Positions 49,128 through 53,782 of a stretch of DNA of 53,782 nt are shown here, piece by piece. Position 1 is the stretch's first letter. Each line of letters begins with the position of its first letter. This stretch comes from Eubacterium sp. (lineage in GTDB: Bacteria > Bacillota > Clostridia > Lachnospirales > Lachnospiraceae), in NCBI GenBank assembly GCA_017459675.1, contig JAFUCM010000182.1:1-53782 (forward strand), given 5' to 3'. A program made the translations under genes and the position numbers. The notes beneath the pieces are model-generated. The model worked only from the letters and a program-made list of their open reading frames with translations. It was not told the DNA's origin and made no database searches.

Positions 49128-50405
49128 TTAATCTCGTACCACAACTGAAATACCGTTGGGGATGCAGGTAAGGCTTGCATCCTCTCCTTTGATCTCACGG
49201 GCCATCTTGTAGGCCGTATCAAGATCCGGTGCATAGGTCATCTTAAGACCTTCGACCATTTCTTTCTGCTCCGGCTCTGCTACGAAGATAACGGTGTATT
49301 TCCGCACAATCCGGGCAAGAATCTGTGAGCACCACTGGTCCGGCCGGGTCTCTTCCTGTGCAGTTGCCAGGAACTTCTGGTAAGCTGTCTCGATATCCGG
49401 CTCATCTGCGATGATATGATAGAAGAAATCACCGCCGGTTCCGTCTGTACAGGAAGCAAGCATGATGATCACGCCGCCGTCTTTGACAGTTGCCTCTCCG
49501 GCTGTCATTCCCTTCGGGGACTGGTACGCGTTCTGATCAAGCGGCCAGCCGCCGTTCGTTGTAATGACAATGTCTGCCGGTTCCGGTTTTACACAGACAT
49601 ATTCTGCGATAAAATCACATCCTTTTCTGTGCGCTGTCTCGAAGTTGCCGGCAAATGCCGCAACCGTCTTTTTATTTTCGTCGATGACAACATTGACAAT
49701 GTAAGCGAGCTTTGCCATCCGGGCTGCTGCCACCATATCCTCGTGAATCGGGTTCTTGTCGAGAATACCGGTCCGCGCATACGGACTGTCGATAAACTTG
49801 GAGCAATGATTGCCCATAACCGTTACAGCGTCCGCGATACCCGGGAGAACGCTCTTGCGTCCGCCGGAAAATCCTGCGAAGAAATGCGGCTCGATAAAGC
49901 CTTCTGCTACCAGCAGAGATGTCTCCTCTGCCAGTTTGTCAATGATACAGTCCGGTCCGGACGGCAGTACGCCGACCTTCACATTGCGGGACGGATCGTG
50001 CGCATCATGGACAACGATCGAATCCTTAAATTCCTCGTACAGTGCATCGCCAAGCTTGTTTTTCAGCTCTTCTGTCGATGTCGGGCGGTGGAATCCGGTT
50101 GCTACCAGCAGCGTAATCTTGATGTCAGGATTTCCTTCACGCAGCTCACGAATCATATTCGGAAGAATGTCCGGGCTCGGAACCGGTCTGGTATGGTCAC
50201 TGATAATAATCACACAGTCCGGTTTTCCCTTTGCCAGCTCGCAAAGACGCGGAGAGTCAATCGGATGCTCCATCGCTTCACGAACGATGTCCAGCCCGTC
50301 TCTGTCACTTGCCAGGCGGTCAACGCCGGAAGTCAGTACTGGTGTATCATCCGGAACAGCCAGATCCATTGTCGTATCTCTATAGAAAAAATTGATTGTT
50401 TTCAT
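49128..50405 (-). CDS. larA: LarA-family nickel-pincer 2-hydroxyacid racemase
   Basis: 425 aa from the ATG at 50405 (AAGGA ten bases upstream). Family motifs are SDHTRPVPSP (69-78), ATGFHRPT (His106), HDAHDP, EPHFFAGFSGGRKSVLPG with His174 and Lys184, MGNH with His200, and NAYQSPKGM with Lys298. Those numbers match the nickel ligands and the cofactor-linked lysine known from Lactobacillus LarA, so the protein should carry the nickel-pincer nucleotide. It interconverts D- and L-lactate or a similar 2-hydroxy acid. The cofactor synthesis genes (larB, larC, larE) are not in the window. It is the last gene of the minus-strand operon GlcD-like, acyl-CoA dehydrogenase, etfB, etfA, larA. Confidence 0.92.
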   Translation of the reverse strand: MKTINFFYRDTTMDLAVPDDTPVLTSGVDRLASDRDGLDIVREAMEHPIDSPRLCELAKGKPDCVIIISDHTRPVPSPDILPNMIRELREGNPDIKITLLVATGFHRPTSTEELKNKLGDALYEEFKDSIVVHDAHDPSRNVKVGVLPSGPDCIIDKLAEETSLLVAEGFIEPHFFAGFSGGRKSVLPGIADAVTVMGNHCSKFIDSPYARTGILDKNPIHEDMVAAARMAKLAYIVNVVIDENKKTVAAFAGNFETAHRKGCDFIAEYVCVKPEPADIVITTNGGWPLDQNAYQSPKGMTAGEATVKDGGVIIMLASCTDGTGGDFFYHIIADEPDIETAYQKFLATAQEETRPDQWCSQILARIVRKYTVIFVAEPEQKEMVEGLKMTYAPDLDTAYKMAREIKGEDASLTCIPNGISVVVRD

Positions 50406-50430
50406 GCAGGTCATTTCCTTATAAGGTGAT

Positions 50431-50454
50431 ACCCGCCGCAAAACAGCGGCGGGT
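50431..50454 (-). other. Intercistronic hairpin between etfA and larA
   Basis: ACCCGCCGC (50431-50439) pairs with GCGGCGGGT (50446-50454) around a six-base loop. There is no T-tract on the minus strand, so it may stabilise the etf message or lower larA output rather than stop transcription. Confidence 0.55.
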
Positions 50455-50470
50455 TATGTTTTCATAGAAA

Positions 50471-51349
50471 TCAGGCTTTGCGCTTCTGAACCTCTTCGAT
50501 CATCAGCGGCAGAATCAGCTTTACATCACCGACGATACCGATATCAGCAATTGAGAAGATCGGTGCATCTTCATCTTTATTAATCGCGATGATGTATTTA
50601 CTGCCCATCATACCGGAAACGTGCTGTGTTGCGCCGGAAACACCACATGCGATGTAGAGATCCGGATTAACGATCTTACCGGACTGTCCGACCTGATGGC
50701 TTCTGCCGATCCAGCCATTTTCAATTGCCGGACGTGTTGCGCCGACAACGCCGCCCAGTGCGTCAGCGAGCTGTGCGCAGAGTCCGAAATTCTCCTCGTC
50801 GCCCATGCCGCGTCCGCCGGTAACGATGATGGCAGCATCTTCCAGGTTGACTGCCTCGCCGGCCTCTTCAATCAGTTCCACAACCTTTGTACGGATTGCG
50901 TCGTCTGCGCCGTCGATTGCTTCTGCTGCCGGTGCCTCTTCCGGTGCCTCATAGCTGCCGCCGCGGATACTGATGACTGCCGGGGAAGCCTGCACAACGA
51001 TCTTCTCACGGATTGTTCCTCCGTATACCGGTCTGGTTGCGACGATCTTTCCATCCTCTGCCGCGATTGCAATTGCATCATTGACAGATCCGCCGCCGAG
51101 ACGTCCTGCAATACGTCCTGCTGAAAGTTTGCCGAGTGTCGTTGCTGAAAGCAGGATCAGATCTGCGCTGATTTCTTTTGCCTTATCAGCAAGTGCTACT
51201 GCGACAAGATCCTCCTCCAGGACACCTTCTTTTGCATTAACAGAAACAGCAACTGCTTCAGCGCCGATTTCTTTTGCTGCGGTAAAAAGTTCCAGACTGG
51301 TGCCGACAGGGGATCCGTCTTTTGTTTCAATAAAAATTAATGCTTTCAT
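50471..51349 (-). CDS. etfA: Electron transfer flavoprotein alpha subunit
   Basis: 292 aa, toward the short end for EtfA and without an N-terminal ferredoxin domain. The C-terminal FAD domain is complete: GGRGMGDEENFGLCAQLADALGGVVGATRPAIENGW, HQVGQSGKIVNPDLYIACGVSGATQHVSGM, and AINKDEDAPIFSIADIGIVGD. It takes electrons with EtfB from the acyl-CoA dehydrogenase or the GlcD-type dehydrogenase of the same operon. AAAGGAGGAG precedes the ATG; 15 bases separate it from etfB. Confidence 0.95.
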   Translation of the reverse strand: MKALIFIETKDGSPVGTSLELFTAAKEIGAEAVAVSVNAKEGVLEEDLVAVALADKAKEISADLILLSATTLGKLSAGRIAGRLGGGSVNDAIAIAAEDGKIVATRPVYGGTIREKIVVQASPAVISIRGGSYEAPEEAPAAEAIDGADDAIRTKVVELIEEAGEAVNLEDAAIIVTGGRGMGDEENFGLCAQLADALGGVVGATRPAIENGWIGRSHQVGQSGKIVNPDLYIACGVSGATQHVSGMMGSKYIIAINKDEDAPIFSIADIGIVGDVKLILPLMIEEVQKRKA

Positions 51350-51364
51350 CTTCGATCTCCTCCT

Positions 51365-52156
51365 TTAGAGCACCTTGTCTGCCGTCATGATTTCAAATGC
51401 CTTTGCGACTGCATCTGCCGGCTCATCCTCCTGGATCTTAACGCCAGCTTCGCGCTTCGGCGGCTCCTCAAAGCCTGCAAATACAACCTTCGGTGTCTCA
51501 GCATCTGCCGTGATACCCGTATCAGCTTTCGCGATGGTCGGGATTTTCACCTTTCTGGCTGCCAGTTTGCTCTTGATCGTCGGATAACGCGGATCATAAT
51601 CCGGCTTGGAGACCGTCATAACAGCCGGTGCCGGTGATTCTACCATCAGATAACCGGACTCCAGTTCTTTCTTAACCTTCAGGCCTGCTGCATCCGGAAC
51701 CGCTTCAACGATATCAGATACAAACGGAAGGCCGAGTGCCTCAGCCAGAAGCTCGCCGACTTCGCCGCCGATTGCATCTGTGGACTCTCTTCCGCAGAGG
51801 ATCAGATCAAATTTAACACCGTCTGTCTCTTCGATCTTCTTGATGCCTGCTGCCAGCAGATTTGCAGTAACAGCTGCATCTGCCCCGTCAATACCTTCAT
51901 CAGAAATATGATGTGCCTTTGTGGCGCCGACTGCCAGCGCGTTCTTCAGGCATGTCTTGTTATCTTCCGGTCCTACAGAAGCGACAGTAACAGCACCGCC
52001 GTTTTCTTCTACAAAGCGGACCGCCAGTTCCTGTGCATATGTGTCAAATGCATTGCCCTGCGGATCAGCAGAAGACAGATCCGGCTGTCCGTCTGCGCCC
52101 AGACGGATCTCTACAGAATCATCCGGAACCTGTTTAATACATACTAAAATTTCCAT
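51365..52156 (-). CDS. etfB: Electron transfer flavoprotein beta subunit
   Basis: 263 aa from the ATG at 52156 (AAAGGA upstream); a longer frame runs into repeat E. MEILVCIKQVPDDSVEIRL opens the protein, and DLILCGRESTDAIGGEVGELLAEALGLP is the nucleotide-binding signature. SPAPAVMTVSKPDYDPRYPTIKSKLAARK is the recognition-loop region. In anaerobes EtfB binds a second FAD and NADH, which allows electron bifurcation or confurcation; the partner set here fits that, though it cannot be proved from sequence. Repeat E separates it from the acyl-CoA dehydrogenase gene. Confidence 0.95.
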   Translation of the reverse strand: MEILVCIKQVPDDSVEIRLGADGQPDLSSADPQGNAFDTYAQELAVRFVEENGGAVTVASVGPEDNKTCLKNALAVGATKAHHISDEGIDGADAAVTANLLAAGIKKIEETDGVKFDLILCGRESTDAIGGEVGELLAEALGLPFVSDIVEAVPDAAGLKVKKELESGYLMVESPAPAVMTVSKPDYDPRYPTIKSKLAARKVKIPTIAKADTGITADAETPKVVFAGFEEPPKREAGVKIQEDEPADAVAKAFEIMTADKVL

Positions 52157-52182
52157 ACTGCTTTCCTTTCTTTGAAACAATG

Positions 52183-52314
52183 GGTGCGGCGAATGGTTCT
52201 CCTCCGGGGCCGCTCGCGCTTAGTCTCGGCGCAGTGGTACTAAGTCCGCACGGTTCGTGCTCACCAAGGACCAGCGCCTGCGAATGCCCCGCCTGAGAAG
52301 ACATTCGCCGCACC
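52183..52314 (+). repeat. Structured intergenic element, copy E (divergent)
   Basis: Outer arms GGTGCGGCGAATG (52183-52195) and CATTCGCCGCACC (52302-52314) are perfect 13-base complements. The core (GCAGTGGTACTAAGTCCG, then CGGTTCGT) matches copy D (GCAGCGGTGCTAA, then CGGTTCGT). It fills the gap between the acyl-CoA dehydrogenase and etfB genes. Confidence 0.75.
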
Positions 52315-52325
52315 ATTATTAACAA

Positions 52326-53495
52326 TCAAATCTTGCCAATAGTTGCACGCCCGACGACCAGTCTCTGGATCTCGTTGGTTCCCTCAAAGATCTGGAAGAT
52401 CTTCGCGTCACGCATAAGCTTCTCTACCGGATATTCTCTGCTGTAGCCATATCCGCCGTGGATCTGGACTGCTTCTGTAGCAACTGCCATAGCAGCGTCG
52501 CCTGCCAGGCATTTTGCCTCTGCAGCTGCCAGGGAGAAATTCTCACCTCTGTCAATCAGAGTCAGTGCATATGCGCACATCTGGCGTGCAGCTTCGGTCT
52601 TCATCTGCATATCAGCGATCTTGAACTGGATTACTTCGTTCTTAGCCAGCGGCTTGCCAAACTGTACACGCTGTTTTACGTATTCAACAGACTCGTCGAT
52701 TGCGCGCTGTGCGACGCCGAGTGCTGCGATACCGCACCATACACGGGCAATATCCAGTGTTCCCATTGCGATCTGGAATCCCTTGCCGACTTCGCCGAGG
52801 ATGCAGCTTGCAGGTACGCGGCAGTCTTCAAGGACAACGTCGCTGGTGTGGCTGTTGCGGATACCCATCTTATTCTCGATGGAACCGACAGAAAGGCCCT
52901 TTGTTCCTTTTTCAATCAGGAATGCAGTATAACCGCCCTTTGCGGCCGGAACGCTCTTGTCTGTGATTGCATATACTACATAGAAATCGCCGATGGTTCC
53001 GTTTGTGATGAAGCATTTGGAACCGTTCAGGATATAGTCGTCACCGTCTTTTACAGCTGTTGTGGATGCATTGGAAACATCGCAGCCTGCATTCGGCTCT
53101 GTCAGGCAGAAGCAGCCATATCCGCCCTCAGCGAGGATCTCATAGCAACGTTCCTTCTGCTCTGGTGTGCCGGCGATCTCGACAGAATCGAGTGCCAGTT
53201 CATTTGCCATAAATGTCATTGCGATACCGGAATCATATTTGGAAATCTCCTCAATGATTGCAGCACGGTCAATCCGGCAGAGTCCCGGGCCGCCGCTCTC
53301 TTCCGGAATCGGAAGGGTACCGATACCCATCTCCTGAATGCCGCCGAGAATTTCCATGATGATCTCGTCAGCAGCAGCTTCGTCTGAATAGCCGAGCTTT
53401 TCAGCCTCGTAGACCTGCTCCTTCATCTCGTTATCACAGAAATTACGGATATCCTTAATCAGATCTTTACAGTCGTCTGTAATGAAGTATGCCAT
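52326..53495 (-). CDS. Acyl-CoA dehydrogenase (short-chain)
   Basis: 389 aa from the ATG at 53495 (AAAGGA upstream). It has the FAD/substrate motifs CFCLTEPNAGCDVSNA, KCFITNGTIGDFYVVYA and MGIRNSHTSDVVLEDCRVP, and the catalytic base in IFEGTNEIQRLVVGR, the position of the Glu in butyryl-CoA dehydrogenase. With EtfAB it would reduce acryloyl-, crotonyl- or aryl-acryloyl-CoA to the saturated ester. That fits a pathway in which the dehydratases make the enoyl-CoA. Repeat D lies just upstream of its start. Confidence 0.93.
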   Translation of the reverse strand: MAYFITDDCKDLIKDIRNFCDNEMKEQVYEAEKLGYSDEAAADEIIMEILGGIQEMGIGTLPIPEESGGPGLCRIDRAAIIEEISKYDSGIAMTFMANELALDSVEIAGTPEQKERCYEILAEGGYGCFCLTEPNAGCDVSNASTTAVKDGDDYILNGSKCFITNGTIGDFYVVYAITDKSVPAAKGGYTAFLIEKGTKGLSVGSIENKMGIRNSHTSDVVLEDCRVPASCILGEVGKGFQIAMGTLDIARVWCGIAALGVAQRAIDESVEYVKQRVQFGKPLAKNEVIQFKIADMQMKTEAARQMCAYALTLIDRGENFSLAAAEAKCLAGDAAMAVATEAVQIHGGYGYSREYPVEKLMRDAKIFQIFEGTNEIQRLVVGRATIGKI

Positions 53496-53527
53496 ATTGT
53501 CTTCCTTTCTTTTTCCAGGCGTGCAGC

Positions 53528-53647
53528 TTTCACATTCCATCGCTGACACGCTCTCGCTTGCTCATCCTCGCAGCGGTGCTAAACTCCCGCTGCGCGGTTC
53601 GTCAAGCACCGGCGGGATTCGGACAGTCAGCTCATGGAATTGTGAAA
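53528..53647 (+). repeat. Structured intergenic element, copy D
   Basis: Nested arms TTTCACA/TGTGAAA (53528-53534, 53641-53647), TTCCAT/ATGGAA (53535-53540, 53634-53639), GCTGAC/GTCAGC, GCGGTGC/GCACCG. It lies between the GlcD-like and acyl-CoA dehydrogenase genes. The arms differ from A-C in sequence but keep pairing. Confidence 0.8.
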
Positions 53648-53691
53648 TCCTCTCGTCCCGCCTTCAGTAACCTTTAATATCCATCCGCGGT

Positions 53692-53782
53692 TTAAAGTGT
53701 GTAGCAGACTTTGCCCGGGTTGAGGATCAGGTTCGGATCGAAGACTTTCTTGCTGCCCTCCATCAGAGCCATGTTGGTCTCA
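53692..53782 (-). CDS. FAD-binding GlcD/D-lactate dehydrogenase-type protein (C-terminal end)
   Basis: Only the last 29 codons are inside the window; they read ETNMALMEGSKKVFDPNLIL and then NPGKVCYTL before TAA at 53692-53694. The pattern FDP-x-x-ILNPGK is the hallmark end of glycolate oxidase GlcD and lactate dehydrogenase LctD proteins. The gene order GlcD-like, (acyl-CoA dehydrogenase), EtfB, EtfA, LarA resembles the lactate operon of Acetobacterium, where LctBCD is an electron-confurcating lactate dehydrogenase and LctF a racemase. Confidence 0.8.
   Translation of the reverse strand, partial: ETNMALMEGSKKVFDPNLILNPGKVCYTL

Noticed and set aside
47000..49234. 744-codon minus-strand open frame
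   Set aside because: Antisense to the enoate reductase, which has unmistakable flavin, cluster and FAD motifs, and crosses the shared terminator.
1..53782. CRISPR arrays, tRNA or rRNA genes
   Set aside because: I found no regularly spaced direct repeats and no tRNA or rRNA signature anywhere in the window.

Overview
The window looks like chromosomal DNA of a strictly anaerobic, Gram-positive member of the Clostridia, most likely Lachnospiraceae. The grounds are AGGAGG-type ribosome sites, frequent TTG starts, TTGACA/TATAAT promoters, and a gene set that includes two-subunit transketolase, radical SAM, 2-hydroxyacyl-CoA dehydratases, an enoate reductase, Etf/acyl-CoA dehydrogenase, GerMN, and ComEA/ComEC. 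The placement is inference; there is no rRNA or tRNA in the window.

Region 1 (1-5.5 kb, minus strand) is a catabolic operon from one clear promoter (5486-5514). It reads: a two-domain type I 3-dehydroquinate dehydratase-like protein, two zinc alcohol dehydrogenases, a Gfo/Idh/MocA dehydrogenase, and the N-terminus of a lipoprotein that is probably a solute-binding protein. Quinate/shikimate or a related cyclitol is the likely substrate class. Region 2 (5.8-8.8 kb) holds a VOC protein, a radical SAM protein, an ArsR repressor with a leaderless promoter, and a DMT transporter. The repressor and radical SAM genes share an operator-like motif.

Region 3 (8.9-26.4 kb) is mostly housekeeping: ComEC, GerMN lipoprotein, sensor kinase, MFS transporter, ClC channel, response regulator, ComEA, a ricin-lectin/lysozyme-like secreted protein, a CBS-containing pyrophosphatase, PBP1A, and a nuclease/helicase-like DUF2075 protein. 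The kinase and regulator are split by two transporter genes. Region 4 (26.4-36.9 kb) has a GntR-controlled operon (two-subunit transketolase, SDR, MBL hydrolase, GarR-like reductase, iron alcohol dehydrogenase, and a decayed UxaA/GarD fragment). It also has a UroD-like protein, an aldo/keto reductase, a cupin and an acetyltransferase.

Region 5 (36.6-53.8 kb) is the most interesting. Two paralogous 2-hydroxyacyl-CoA dehydratase-like gene pairs face away from each other around a CooC-type nickel-maturation ATPase. They come with one activase (HgdC type), two related one-helix microproteins, a short ACS/CdhC-domain protein, a CooT-like protein and a His-rich CooJ-like protein. Next come an enoate reductase and an operon of a GlcD-type dehydrogenase, acyl-CoA dehydrogenase, EtfB, EtfA and LarA, the nickel-pincer racemase. 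The genes suggest reductive metabolism of lactate or another 2-hydroxy acid (racemise, dehydrate, reduce the enoyl-CoA) with unusual investment in nickel handling, although no CODH catalytic subunit is present. Five copies of a long, covarying hairpin element lie between genes of this region only.
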